In this document: positions 24,372-36,900 of the stretch, piece after piece
How positions within the stretch are numbered: the first letter of the stretch is position 1
Layout of the letters: each line of letters begins with the position of its first letter
NCBI GenBank assembly: GCA_947650285.1
Contig: CANTFL010000389.1
Location: 62,001 to 126,000, forward strand
Length of the DNA stretch: 64,000 nucleotides
DNA from: Hyaloperonospora brassicae
Taxonomy: Eukaryota; Oomycota; Peronosporomycetes; Peronosporales; Peronosporaceae
Direction: 5' to 3'
Program-made: the position numbers and the translations under genes
The notes under the pieces: generated by a model
What the model was told of the DNA's origin: nothing
Seen by the model: the letters and a program-made list of their open reading frames with translations, nothing else
Databases searched by the model: none

Positions 24372-24766
24372 TTACTCGTCTTGTTGTCGAGACGCAGCCG
24401 TCTGCGTCTCGAAACGCTGTTTCACTTCGGGCTGCATGACCGACTTGATGCTCTCGACAAGTGGTTTGTTACTGTTAAGTTCGCGCTAAGTACGCAACAG
24501 CCCCACCCCATCGAGTCAGTCGACACGAAACCGACGACAACCACCGAGACAACGCCCGTGCGGGTACTATACACGCGAGTATACATACATACACACCCAC
24601 GCACCATGACACACTGCGTATACGCCTCGTACTCCTTCTCGCACCCCATCCTGCCGTGCGCCTTGCGCTGCAAAAACACTTGCGTGTACCACGTATCAAA
24701 GCACTGGTCGTACATGGCCTTGGCCTGCCAGCACGTCGAGTCTCGCTGCCTCTGTTGCAGTGTCAT
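24372..24766 (-). CDS. TRIAP1/Mdm35-like twin CX9C protein
   Basis: Two exons, 24766-24605 and 24485-24372, with a 119-bp intron (donor GTGCGT, acceptor CTTAG), give 91 aa. The protein has two CX9C motifs, C-WQAKAMYDQ-C (~12-22) and C-EKEYEAYTQ-C (~42-52), separated by CFDTWYTQVFLQ, which matches the CF-x-WF-x-x-FL signature of the TRIAP1/Mdm35 family. These are small, disulphide-bonded proteins imported into the mitochondrial intermembrane space by Mia40. There they stabilise PRELI/Ups lipid-transfer proteins moving phosphatidic acid or phosphatidylserine. I chose the ATG at 24766 because it lies just before the first motif. Splicing after the second motif gives a charged tail ending in QQDE. 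Reading on without splicing gives an unlikely Val/Gly-rich tail, so the intron is well supported. COX assembly twin-CX9C proteins are alternatives, but the CF-x-W spacing favours TRIAP1. Confidence 0.82.
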
Positions 24767-25033
24767 GCTCCACACAAAGGCCGTATGTATACAGAACCTC
24801 CCCAAGTCCCACGTGACACTGTCGCAAGTAATAAAAAAAGAAAACACCTTACACAATGTATGGAAAAAAGAGCCGATCCGTGGGTAGTGCAAACATGGGT
24901 TCAGTCCACATGGCTACACTAGACCACGGCAACCATAACCATCACCCACCACGACGACCTGCGCCATCTCGACCACTTTTAAACAATGGCGAGAGATGCA
25001 CAGAAACCAGCACAACGTGTCTACCGCAGTCAT

Positions 25034-26461
25034 CTATCGACCCGAGTTGCGCATCTGATACGGTTGCGACGCGTGGAACGCGTGCTGCAGCTCCTCTCGC
25101 TGCAGCTGCGCCGGCAACGACTGATGGGACCCTGCGATCGACGGCGTCCCCGTTTGGTCCGAGCCCATAATGTGGTGGCCGCTCAAGAAGCACTGGTCGC
25201 ACACGCGCTGGGGCTCCGAGAGCGCAAACTTGGGCAGCGACACGCGGTTGATCGAGTGCTGGCTGCACACGCTCTGGCCGCAATTCCGGCAATGGTGGCG
25301 CCGCTTGACGAGACTGAAGCCACAGGCACAGACGTGGCACATGCGCGACTGCTTCCATCGCGGCGGGAACGCCATCTTGCTGCGCGGACCTGCTCCTAGA
25401 CTCCGTGAGCTTATATTGCCCGTGCCGCGAGTCGCCGTCGCGTCGTCCTGGACGAGAAACGTCGACAACAGCGTCGTCTCGGGCGGTCCTTTGCGCTTCG
25501 ACGGGTCAAACAGCCCCAGTGGCACAGCGTCTTCGGCCGTGGCAATGGAAATCAAATCGTTCTCGCGCTCGCGCAGGCGCTGCTCCGTCAGCAACGACTT
25601 GACGTGGGGATCGCTCTGGGACAGCGTGTACCCCCGCGCGCGGTCCGTATCGAACACGAAGCCGCCGTACATGCTCGTGCTATGGTACGGCGCCGGCACT
25701 GGCTCAAACAGCAGCGGTTCGTGGTCCGAGACACTGCGTTCGAGTCGTCGACCTTTGCGCAAAAGCGACTGCTGCTGCTGCTGCTGCACCGGTCGTGACT
25801 GATAGCGACAGTGCCGTTGCTGGTACGCCCGTTCATCTTCATCTTCTTCCTCCACATCCTCCTCATCGTCATCATCGTGTTCACCAAAGTACGTCTGATT
25901 CTGATGCGGCTGATACTCCGAACCCCTTCGACTATCATCGTCGTCCCCATCGTCGTCATCGTGGAGCTGCTGGTGGTGCCCGAACGACAGGGGGTACTCA
26001 ATCGTACCCCTGTGGACGTCGGGGTACTCGATCGTACCCCGATGGACGTCGTCGGTTCGCTCGGCTTTGCTCGACCGCACGGCGGGACGATAGCGATACT
26101 CCCGTTTAGTCATAGCAGTAGCCGTTATACTGTCGTCGTCGTCGTCGTCGTCGTCTTTCGGCCGTCGACTGCCATTGGCCGCCGCCCGCAACACTTCGAG
26201 CGTCCGGTCGCTGCACTCGGCCTGCACCGCTAAGTCCATTGGCAAATGGCCCGCGTCGTTCCGCACGTGCACAGCGTACGGGTTCGCAAACAGCACTTGC
26301 ACCACAACGTCCGTGGGCGCGTCTTGATGGAGACAGACCCAGTGGAGGATCGTCATACCGCTGGCGTCCGTGCGCTGGGCGACGTGGCGGGCGGCCCGCA
26401 AGAGCGACAACATGGCGTCCCAGTCGCCGTTGATGGCGTGGAGGAAGTCGCCATCGTCCAT
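25034..26461 (-). CDS. ankyrin and FYVE zinc finger protein
   Basis: Single-exon gene of 475 aa. Residues ~1-95 form two to three ankyrin-like helix pairs (MTILHWVCLHQDAPTDVV, AGHLPMDLAVQ). The middle is low complexity: an 8-Asp run (encoded by a GTC-type triplet run near 26130), acidic Glu/Asp blocks, a Gln run, and a perfect 10-residue duplication DVHRGTIEYP. The C-terminus holds a FYVE finger (~365-426) with the Cys pairs CHVC, CRNC, CDQC and the lipid-binding RRHHCR motif and RVC end. The usual WxxD entry is WKQS, so the first contact with phosphatidylinositol-3-phosphate is altered. FYVE proteins act on early endosomes, and FYVE/ankyrin mixes are common in oomycetes. An Inr-like site lies ~20 bp before the ATG. 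It shares strand with the TRIAP1-like gene, whose ATG is about 270 bp beyond its stop. Confidence 0.88.
   Translation of the reverse strand: MDDGDFLHAINGDWDAMLSLLRAARHVAQRTDASGMTILHWVCLHQDAPTDVVVQVLFANPYAVHVRNDAGHLPMDLAVQAECSDRTLEVLRAAANGSRRPKDDDDDDDDSITATAMTKREYRYRPAVRSSKAERTDDVHRGTIEYPDVHRGTIEYPLSFGHHQQLHDDDDGDDDDSRRGSEYQPHQNQTYFGEHDDDDEEDVEEEDEDERAYQQRHCRYQSRPVQQQQQQSLLRKGRRLERSVSDHEPLLFEPVPAPYHSTSMYGGFVFDTDRARGYTLSQSDPHVKSLLTEQRLRERENDLISIATAEDAVPLGLFDPSKRKGPPETTLLSTFLVQDDATATRGTGNISSRSLGAGPRSKMAFPPRWKQSRMCHVCACGFSLVKRRHHCRNCGQSVCSQHSINRVSLPKFALSEPQRVCDQCFLSGHHIMGSDQTGTPSIAGSHQSLPAQLQREELQHAFHASQPYQMRNSGR
25991..26050. repeat. 30-bp tandem duplication with hairpins inside FYVE gene
   Basis: Two 30-bp units (25991-26020 and 26021-26050) each contain a palindrome: GGGGTACTCGATCGTACCCC in the second, with one base different in the first loop. 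Each unit encodes ten residues of the FYVE protein. The stems are 7 bp with a 6-nt loop. Confidence 0.8.
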
Positions 26462-26473
26462 AATAGTGGGGCT

Positions 26474-26494
26474 GTTTAATTCAAGGAATGAAGC
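26474..26494 (-). promoter_or_regulatory. Inr/FPR-like element of the FYVE gene
   Basis: On the minus strand the sequence reads GCTTCATTCCTTGAATTAAA, close to the oomycete Inr plus flanking region consensus (TCATTCC then an AATTT-like block). It is only ~20 nt from the ATG at 26461, so the 5' UTR would be very short. Confidence 0.55.
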
Positions 26495-27906
26495 AATCAG
26501 GTGGTTAATGCTCTTGGTGCGGTTTAATGCGGTTCAATGCAGTGGGTCGAGTGTTGTAAACGGCCGCCGCGTCTCTCCCTCCTCTCTCCTGTTCGTAGCT
26601 GTTGGTGGTTGTTGTTGTTGTTGTGGTTGTTGCGGTTGTTGTTGTTGTGGTTGTTGTGGTTGTTGGGCACACCTCAGCAGCTGCGACGCCTGACTCTCTT
26701 AACTGCTCTTTTGGGGTTTGCTGCGACTGTCGGTTTGTGTTTAATCGTTGCTTTGTTTGTGTGTTGGTTTGTTGGTTTGGTGCAGTGTTTTTTTTGGTTT
26801 TTGGTTTGTTTTTGGTTCTTCGGTTGTGGGGTTGTCGTGCGTTTTGTGCATTCGATAGTTTTTATATTTGTCGGTTTGGTTTGGTTGGGTTTTTATTGTG
26901 GTTTGTTTTTTTCTTTGTGGTGATCGTGTCGTGTTTTGTTTGTTATGCACGACGTGCTGGCCGCCTGGTCGCGACGAGAGCTTCTTGGTGGCTCTTTTTT
27001 TGCTGTTGCTTCGTCCAAGGGGGGGGATAGACTCGGGCTACAAACGCCTCGTGTGACTACTTTGCGGTCTGATGGGGGACCACTATTGCTATTGCTGCGA
27101 CGTACGGTCTGTCTGCCTGTCTATCTGTCAGTCTGTCAGTCTGTCTGGCTGTCTGCCAATGGCGCTGCAGAGCGGCCGCTCTATGGCCGGTCTTTCCTCC
27201 TCGTTCTGACCGAGAGCCGATTGTCGTCAGCGCGTCGTCAGTCGAAGCTGTAACCCACAAGTCAGCGGGTCTTATTTATCGGCGTTTTTGTGTGTGTGGC
27301 AGGGAAAGGGCCTTCGCTCTCTACAGCACAAGTCCTGACAGGCTGGTCCACTCACTCGCTGCCTACACTTGTAACAACAGTTACCGACGCAGTTATGCAC
27401 GACGAAACACGCACTGTTTTCGTGTTTTCGTGGACAACCAGCTACTGTGCGGATGCTACTGGACCTGTCCGAACGTCATGTTGTAGGCGGTTGTGAGCTA
27501 CTAACGATACGTCGAGTGCATGTGCGTGTGACTCGACGCCCCGATGTTTCATTCAGGACATCGAATTGTTTTGCGAAATAAACAGAAAATGACGCGGTGC
27601 GCGACCCACGTAGCGCGCCTTCGCGCTGAATCAAACGAGTCAATCGGTGGACTTAATCAACGCACAAGTACGGTACGAACTAATTTGTCGTCCCGCGTCG
27701 GTCGGTCTCGTCCGTGCCGGCGGTTCCTTTTTGATGGTGTACCGCGTACGTAAAAATGCACCGCATCCGCCCTGTCGGTGTGGCATTGTTACGTCCACCA
27801 CACCATTCGGTGGTCGATCGCCCAGCCAATCTGTTACCAGCCCGTCCATCGCGCCCCGATCCGCCCGGTTCGTGGCACTCTTGTGTTTTGTGGCGCTAGC
27901 GTCCCC
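26495..27906. repeat. G/T-skewed intergenic tract between divergent genes
   Basis: From about 26590 to 26990 the plus strand is almost only T and G, beginning with a (GTT)n/(GGTTGTT)n run at 26606-26662 and continuing as T-rich runs. At 27106-27158 there is a (GTCT/GTCA)n run. The ORFs here (up to 142 codons, nearly all Val, Phe, Cys, Leu) are composition artefacts. The tract sits between the FYVE gene (left, minus) and the giant coiled-coil gene (right, plus), so it lies in their shared upstream region. Confidence 0.6.
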
Positions 27907-30900
27907 ATGACCGCGGCCGCCGCCGACGTCAGCGCCCGCGTGCACCTCGTGGCGGAGAAACTGCAGCAAAAAGCGCAGGAAGCACAGCGCAAAGGGAACG
28001 ACAATGCGGCGCGCGCGCTCACTGCGTCGGTGTCGGACCTGCGGCAGGCGCTGGCGCTCATTGCCGAGCAGCGCCACCTCCTCGCGCGCCGTCGAGCCGA
28101 AGGCGACGACGAAATGGAAGGCCTCAATGCGGATGACGACGTCGCGTCATCGGTAGACGAGTCGGTCGCTCGACTGGCAAGAGTCGAGACCATGTTGAAG
28201 AAAAAGGCCGACGACATGACGCGCAAAGGCAACGACGCCGCAGCAACGGGTCTGGTGCAATCCGCTGCGGCGGTAGAAAAAGGCCGTCTCGTGTTGCGCG
28301 AGCTGCAACAGCTGGTGTTTGGGTTACACGGGCGCTGGGAGCAACTTGACGGGATCGTGCGACAAGTGCAACGTTGCCGTCGAGACGGTCCGTGCAACGA
28401 GCACGACGACAGACAGGGCGCCCTTGCGCCCGCGCACTTGCTGCAACACGTGCAACAGATGGTGCAACTTCAACTCGTGGTCACGACCAGTGGGTTAATC
28501 GGAGATAGTCGGAGCGTTGACGACCTGCAGACAGCGATTGAAGCACTGCAAGCGGCGGCGCAAGAAGCGGAGACGCTGCGACGGGCCGTAGCCGATGCCC
28601 GACAAGAAATTGAAGAGGGACAGACGGCGCTGCAGCACAAGTGCGACGCGCTGAAAGCGCTGGAGCGTGCGATGGAGCAGCTGAAGGCGCGCCACGTGAG
28701 CAGACGGGACGAAGACGCGCAGTTGCTGGAACAGCAGCACGACGCGTGTCGAGCGATGGAGCAGCTCGTGCGGGAGAGCGACGCGGAGATTCAGAGCCTA
28801 AAACAACGTGCAGCAGCGCAGGCCGAGGAGGTGGAGGCGTTGAGTGTGGAGATGGCGAGTGTCGCGGCCGAGAAAGAGCGACTGGAGAGAGTCCATCGGG
28901 CAGAGGTCGACGAGTTGCAGGAGCAACTAATGCAAGCGATGGATAGGGTCACTGGTCGAGACGATGAGGCTGAGAGAATGGAGACGGAGGAGGTGCAGAT
29001 GTTGCAGAGGCAGCTGGAAAGTCTGACGTTGGAACACGAACGTCTTGTGCAATCGCATGCCGATGAAGTGGACGAGCTGCGTCGTCAATTGGAGGATGCA
29101 ACGGCGCTTGTCTCGGCAGCGTCGGACGAGGTCGAGAAGGAGAACGAGAACTCGAAGACGGAGGAGGTGCAGATGTTGCAGAGGCAGCTGGAAAGTCTGA
29201 CGTTGGAACACGAACGTCTTGTGCAATCGCATGCCGATGAAGTGGACGAGCTGCGTCGTCAACTGGAGGATGCAACGGCGCTTGTCTCAGCAGAGTCGGA
29301 CGAGGTCGAGAAGGAGAACGAGAACTCGAAGACGGAGGAGGTGCAGATGTTGCAGAGGCAGCTGGAAAGTCTGACGTTGGAACACGAACGTCTTGTGCAA
29401 TCGCATGCCGATGAAGTGGACGAGCTGCGTCGTCAACTGGAGGATGCAACGGCGCTTGTCTCGGCAGAGTCGGACGAGGTCGAGAAGGAGAACGAGAACT
29501 CGAAGACGGAGGAGGTGCAGATGTTGCAGAGGCAGCTGGAAAGTCTGACGTTGGAACACGAACGTCTTGTGCAATCGCATGCCGATGAAGTGGACGAGCT
29601 GCGTCGTCAACTGGAGGATGCAACGGCGCTTGTCTCGGCAGAGTCGGACGAGGTCGAGAAGGAGAACGAGAACTCGAAGACGGAGGAGGTGCAGATGTTG
29701 CAGAGGCAGCTGGAAAGTCTGACGTTGGAACACGAACGTCTTGTGCAATCGCATGCCGATGAAGTGGACGAGCTGCGTCGTCAACTGGAGGATGCAACGG
29801 CGCTTGTCTCGGCAGCGTCGGACGAGGTCGAGAAGGAGAACGAGAACTCGAAGACGGAGGAGGTGCAGATGTTGCAGAGGCAGCTGGAAAGTCTGACGTT
29901 GGAACACGAACGTCTTGTGCAATCGCATGCCGATGAAGTGGACGAGCTGCGTCGTCAACTGGAGGATGCAACGGCGCTTGTCTCAGCAGAGTCGGACGAG
30001 GTCGAGAAGGAGAACGAGAACTCGAAGACGGAGGAGGTGCAGATGTTGCAGAGGCAGCTGGAAAGTCTGACGTTGGAACACGAACGTCTTGTGCAATCGC
30101 ATGCCGATGAAGTGGACGAGCTGCGTCGTCAACTGGAGGATGCAACGGCGCTTGTCTCGGCAGAGTCGGACGAGGTCGAGAAGGAGAACGAGAACTCGAA
30201 GACGGAGGAGGTGCAGATGTTGCAGAGGCAGCTGGAAAGTCTGACGTTGGAACACGAACGTCTTGTGCAATCGCATGCCGATGAAGTGGACGAGCTGCGT
30301 CGTCAACTGGAGGATGCAACGGCGCTTGTCTCGGCAGAGTCGGACGAGGTCGAGAAGGAGAACGAGAACTCGAAGACGGAGGAGGTGCAGATGTTGCAGA
30401 GGCAGCTGGAAAGTCTGACGTTGGAACACGAACGTCTTGTGCAATCGCATGCCGATGAAGTGGACGAGCTGCGTCGTCAACTGGAGGATGCAACGGCGCT
30501 TGTCTCGGCAGAGTCGGACGAGGTCGAGAAGGAGAACGAGAACTCGAAGACGGAGGAGGTGCAGATGTTGCAGAGGCAGCTGGAAAGTCTGACGTTGGAA
30601 CACGAACGTCTTGTGCAATCGCATGCCGATGAAGTGGACGAGCTGCGTCGTCAACTGGAGGATGCAACGGCGCTTGTCTCGGCAGAGTCGGACGAGGTCG
30701 AGAAGGAGAACGAGAACTCGAAGACGGAGGAGGTGCAGATGTTGCAGAGGCAGCTGGAAAGTCTGACGTTGGAACACGAACGTCTTGTGCAATCGCATGC
30801 CGATGAAGTGGACGAGCTGCGTCGTCAACTGGAGGATGCAACGGCGCTTGTCTCGGCAGAGTCGGACGAGGTCGAGAAGGAGAACGAGAACTCGAAGACG

Positions 30901-33900
30901 GAGGAGGTGCAGATGTTGCAGAGGCAGCTGGAAAGTCTGACGTTGGAACACGAACGTCTTGTGCAATCGCATGCCGATGAAGTGGACGAGCTGCGTCGTC
31001 AACTGGAGGATGCAACGGCGCTTGTCTCGGCAGAGTCGGACGAGGTCGAGAAGGAGAACGAGAACTCGAAGACGGAGGAGGTGCAGATGTTGCAGAGGCA
31101 GCTGGAAAGTCTGACGTTGGAACACGAACGTCTTGTGCAATCGCATGCCGATGAAGTGGACGAGCTGCGTCGTCAACTGGAGGATGCAACGGCGCTTGTC
31201 TCGGCAGAGTCGGACGAGGTCGAGAAGGAGAACGAGAACTCGAAGACGGAGGAGGTGCAGATGTTGCAGAGGCAGCTGGAAAGTCTGACGTTGGAACACG
31301 AACGTCTTGTGCAATCGCATGCCGATGAAGTGGACGAGCTGCGTCGTCAACTGGAGGATGCAACGGCGCTTGTCTCGGCAGAGTCGGACGAGGTCGAGAA
31401 GGAGAACGAGAACTCGAAGACGGAGGAGGTGCAGATGTTGCAGAGGCAGCTGGAAAGTCTGACGTTGGAACACGAACGTCTTGTGCAATCGCATGCCGAT
31501 GAAGTGGACGAGCTGCGTCGTCAACTGGAGGATGCAACGGCGCTTGTCTCGGCAGAGTCGGACGAGGTCGAGAAGGAGAACGAGAACTCGAAGACGGAGG
31601 AGGTGCAGATGTTGCAGAGGCAGCTGGAAAGTCTGACGTTGGAACACGAACGTCTTGTGCAATCGCATGCCGATGAAGTGGACGAGCTGCGTCGTCAACT
31701 GGAGGATGCAACGGCGCTTGTCTCGGCAGAGTCGGACGAGGTCGAGAAGGAGAACGAGAACTCGAAGACGGAGGAGGTGCAGATGTTGCAGAGGCAGCTG
31801 GAAAGTCTGACGTTGGAACACGAACGTCTTGTGCAATCGCATGCCGATGAAGTGGACGAGCTGCGTCGTCAACTGGAGGATGCAACGGCGCTTGTCTCGG
31901 CAGAGTCGGACGAGGTCGAGAAGGAGAACGAGAACTCGAAGACGGAGGAGGTGCAGATGTTGCAGAGGCAGCTGGAAAGTCTGACGTTGGAACACGAACG
32001 TCTTGTGCAATCGCATGCCGATGAAGTGGACGAGCTGCGTCGTCAACTGGAGGATGCAACGGCGCTTGTCTCAGCAGAGTCGGACGAGGTCGAGAAGGAG
32101 ATCGAGAACTCGAAGACGGAGGAGGTGCAGATGTTGCAGAGGCAGCTGGAAAGTCTGACGTTGGAACACGAACGTCTTGTGCAATCGCATGCCGATGAAG
32201 TGGACGAGCTGCGTCGTCAACTGGAGGATGCAACGGCGCTTGTCTCGGCAGAGTCGGACGAGGTCGAGAAGGAGAACGAGAACTCGAAGACGGAGGAGGT
32301 GCAGATGTTGCAGAGGCAGCTGGAAAGTCTGACGTTGGAACACGAACGTCTTGTGCAATCGCATGCCGATGAAGTGGACGAGCTGCGTCGTCAACTGGAG
32401 GATGCAACGGCGCTTGTCTCGGCAGAGTCGGACGAGGTCGAGAAGGAGAACGAGAACTCGAAGACGGAGGAGGTGCAGATGTTGCAGAGGCAGCTGGAAA
32501 GTCTGACGTTGGAACACGAACGTCTTGTGCAATCGCATGCCGATGAAGTGGACGAGCTGCGTCGTCAACTGGAGGATGCAACGGCGCTTGTCTCGGCAGA
32601 GTCGGACGAGGTCGAGAAGGAGAACGAGAACTCGAAGACGGAGGAGGTGCAGATGTTGCAGAGGCAGCTGGAAAGTCTGACGTTGGAACACGAACGTCTT
32701 GTGCAATCGCATGCCGATGAAGTGGACGAGCTGCGTCGTCAACTGGAGGATGCAACGGCGCTTGTCTCGGCAGAGTCGGACGAGGTCGAGAAGGAGAACG
32801 AGAACTCGAAGACGGAGGAGGTGCAGATGTTGCAGAGGCAGCTGGAAAGTCTGACGTTGGAACACGAACGTCTTGTGCAATCGCATGCCGATGAAGTGGA
32901 CGAGCTGCGTCGTCAACTGGAGGATGCAACGGCGCTTGTCTCAGCAGAGTCGGACGAGGTCGAGAAGGAGAACGAGAACTCGAAGACGGAGGAGGTGCAG
33001 ATGTTGCAGAGGCAGCTGGAAAGTCTGACGTTGGAACACGAACGTCTTGTGCAATCGCATGCCGATGAAGTGGACGAGCTGCGTCGTCAACTGGAGGATG
33101 CAACGGCGCTTGTCTCGGCAGAGTCGGACGAGGTCGAGAAGGAGAACGAGAACTCGAAGACGGAGGAGGTGCAGATGTTGCAGAGGCAGCTGGAAAGTCT
33201 GACGTTGGAACACGAACGTCTTGTGCAATCGCATGCCGATGAAGTGGACGAGCTGCGTCGTCAACTGGAGGATGCAACGGCGCTTGTCTCGGCAGAGTCG
33301 GACGAGGTCGAGAAGGAGAACGAGAACTCGAAGACGGAGGAGGTGCAGATGTTGCAGAGGCAGCTGGAAAGTCTGACGTTGGAACACGAACGTCTTGTGC
33401 AATCGCATGCCGATGAAGTGGACGAGCTGCGTCGTCAACTGGAGGATGCAACGGCGCTTGTCTCGGCAGAGTCGGACGAGGTCGAGAAGGAGAACGAGAA
33501 CTCGAAGACGGAGGAGGTGCAGATGTTGCAGAGGCAGCTGGAAAGTCTGACGTTGGAACACGAACGTCTTGTGCAATCGCATGCCGATGAAGTGGACGAG
33601 CTGCGTCGTCAACTGGAGGATGCAACGGCGCTTGTCTCGGCAGAGTCGGACGAGGTCGAGAAGGAGAACGAGAACTCGAAGACGGAGGAGGTGCAGATGT
33701 TGCAGAGGCAGCTGGAAAGTCTGACGTTGGAACACGAACGTCTTGTGCAATCGCATGCCGATGAAGTGGACGAGCTGCGTCGTCAACTGGAGGATGCAAC
33801 GGCGCTTGTCTCGGCAGAGTCGGACGAGGTCGAGAAGGAGAACGAGAACTCGAAGACGGAGGAGGTGCAGATGTTGCAGAGGCAGCTGGAAAGTCTGACG

Positions 33901-36900
33901 TTGGAACACGAACGTCTTGTGCAATCGCATGCCGATGAAGTGGACGAGCTGCGTCGTCAACTGGAGGATGCAACGGCGCTTGTCTCGGCAGAGTCGGACG
34001 AGGTCGAGAAGGAGAACGAGAACTCGAAGACGGAGGAGGTGCAGATGTTGCAGAGGCAGCTGGAAAGTCTGACGTTGGAACACGAACGTCTTGTGCAATC
34101 GCATGCCGATGAAGTGGACGAGCTGCGTCGTCAACTGGAGGATGCAACGGCGCTTGTCTCGGCAGAGTCGGACGAGGTCGAGAAGGAGAACGAGAACTCG
34201 AAGACGGAGGAGGTGCAGATGTTGCAGAGGCAGCTGGAAAGTCTGACGTTGGAACACGAACGTCTTGTGCAATCGCATGCCGATGAAGTGGACGAGCTGC
34301 GTCGTCAACTGGAGGATGCAACGGCGCTTGTCTCGGCAGAGTCGGACGAGGTCGAGAAGGAGAACGAGAACTCGAAGACGGAGGAGGTGCAGATGTTGCA
34401 GAGGCAGCTGGAAAGTCTGACGTTGGAACACGAACGTCTTGTGCAATCGCATGCCGATGAAGTGGACGAGCTGCGTCGTCAACTGGAGGATGCAACGGCG
34501 CTTGTCTCGGCAGAGTCGGACGAGGTCGAGAAGGAGAACGAGAACTCGAAGACGGAGGAGGTGCAGATGTTGCAGAGGCAGCTGGAAAGTCTGACGTTGG
34601 AACACGAACGTCTTGTGCAATCGCATGCCGATGAAGTGGACGAGCTGCGTCGTCAACTGGAGGATGCAACGGCGCTTGTCTCGGCAGAGTCGGACGAGGT
34701 CGAGAAGGAGAACGAGAACTCGAAGACGGAGGAGGTGCAGATGTTGCAGAGGCAGCTGGAAAGTCTGACGTTGGAACACGAACGTCTTGTGCAATCGCAT
34801 GCCGATGAAGTGGACGAGCTGCGTCGTCAACTGGAGGATGCAACGGCGCTTGTCTCGGCAGAGTCGGACGAGGTCGAGAAGGAGAACGAGAACTCGAAGA
34901 CGGAGGAGGTGCAGATGTTGCAGAGGCAGCTGGAAAGTCTGACGTTGGAACACGAACGTCTTGTGCAATCGCATGCCGATGAAGTGGACGAGCTGCGTCG
35001 TCAACTGGAGGATGCAACGGCGCTTGTCTCGGCAGAGTCGGACGAGGTCGAGAAGGAGAACGAGAACTCGAAGACGGAGGAGGTGCAGATGTTGCAGAGG
35101 CAGCTGGAAAGTCTGACGTTGGAACACGAACGTCTTGTGCAATCGCATGCCGATGAAGTGGACGAGCTGCGTCGTCAACTGGAGGATGCAACGGCGCTTG
35201 TCTCGGCAGAGTCGGACGAGGTCGAGAAGGAGAACGAGAACTCGAAGACGGAGGAGGTGCAGATGTTGCAGAGGCAGCTGGAAAGTCTGACGTTGGAACA
35301 CGAACGTCTTGTGCAATCGCATGCCGATGAAGTGGACGAGCTGCGTCGTCAACTGGAGGATGCAACGGCGCTTGTCTCGGCAGAGTCGGACGAGGTCGAG
35401 AAGGAGAACGAGAACTCGAAGACGGAGGAGGTGCAGATGTTGCAGAGGCAGCTGGAAAGTCTGACGTTGGAACACGAACGTCTTGTGCAATCGCATGCCG
35501 ATGAAGTGGACGAGCTGCGTCGTCAACTGGAGGATGCAACGGCGCTTGTCTCGGCAGAGTCGGACGAGGTCGAGAAGGAGAACGAGAACTCGAAGACGGA
35601 GGAGGTGCAGATGTTGCAGAGGCAGCTGGAAAGTCTGACGTTGGAACACGAACGTCTTGTGCAATCGCATGCCGATGAAGTGGACGAGCTGCGTCGTCAA
35701 CTGGAGGATGCAACGGCGCTTGTCTCGGCAGAGTCGGACGAGGTCGAGAAGGAGAACGAGAACTCGAAGACGGAGGAGGTGCAGATGTTGCAGAGGCAGC
35801 TGGAAAGTCTGACGTTGGAACACGAACGTCTTGTGCAATCGCATGCCGATGAAGTGGACGAGCTGCGTCGTCAACTGGAGGATGCAACGGCGCTTGTCTC
35901 GGCAGAGTCGGACGAGGTCGAGAAGGAGAACGAGAACTCGAAGACGGAGGAGGTGCAGATGTTGCAGAGGCAGCTGGAAAGTCTGACGTTGGAACACGAA
36001 CGTCTTGTGCAATCGCATGCCGATGAAGTGGACGAGCTGCGTCGTCAACTGGAGGATGCAACGGCGCTTGTCTCGGCAGAGTCGGACGAGGTCGAGAAGG
36101 AGAACGAGAACTCGAAGACGGAGGAGGTGCAGATGTTGCAGAGGCAGCTGGAAAGTCTGACGTTGGAACACGAACGTCTTGTGCAATCGCATGCCGATGA
36201 AGTGGACGAGCTGCGTCGTCAACTGGAGGATGCAACGGCGCTTGTCTCGGCAGAGTCGGACGAGGTCGAGAAGGAGAACGAGAACTCGAAGACGGAGGAG
36301 GTGCAGATGTTGCAGAGGCAGCTGGAAAGTCTGACGTTGGAACACGAACGTCTTGTGCAATCGCATGCCGATGAAGTGGACGAGCTGCGTCGTCAACTGG
36401 AGGATGCAACGGCGCTTGTCTCGGCAGCGTCGGACGAGGTCGAGAAGGAGAACGAGAACTCGAAGACGGAGGAGGTGCAGATGTTGCAGAGGCAGCTGGA
36501 AAGTCTGACGTTGGAACACGAACGTCTTGTGCAATCGCATGCCGATGAAGTGGACGAGCTGCGTCGTCAACTGGAGGATGCAACGGCGCTTGTCTCGGCA
36601 GAGTCGGACGAGGTCGAGAAGGAGAACGAGAACTCGAAGACGGAGGAGGTGCAGATGTTGCAGAGGCAGCTGGAAAGTCTGACGTTGGAACACGAACGTC
36701 TTGTGCAATCGCATGCCGATGAAGTGGACGAGCTGCGTCGTCAACTGGAGGATGCAACGGCGCTTGTCTCGGCAGAGTCGGACGAGGTCGAGAAGGAGAA
36801 CGAGAACTCGAAGACGGAGGAGGTGCAGATGTTGCAGAGGCAGCTGGAAAGTCTGACGTTGGAACACGAACGTCTTGTGCAATCGCATGCCGATGAAGTG

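Noticed and set aside
26602..27030. Plus-strand ORFs of 128 and 142 codons in the G/T tract
   Set aside because: Val, Phe, Cys, Leu and Trp dominate because the DNA is G/T-only; no stop arises easily. No domain and no start context.
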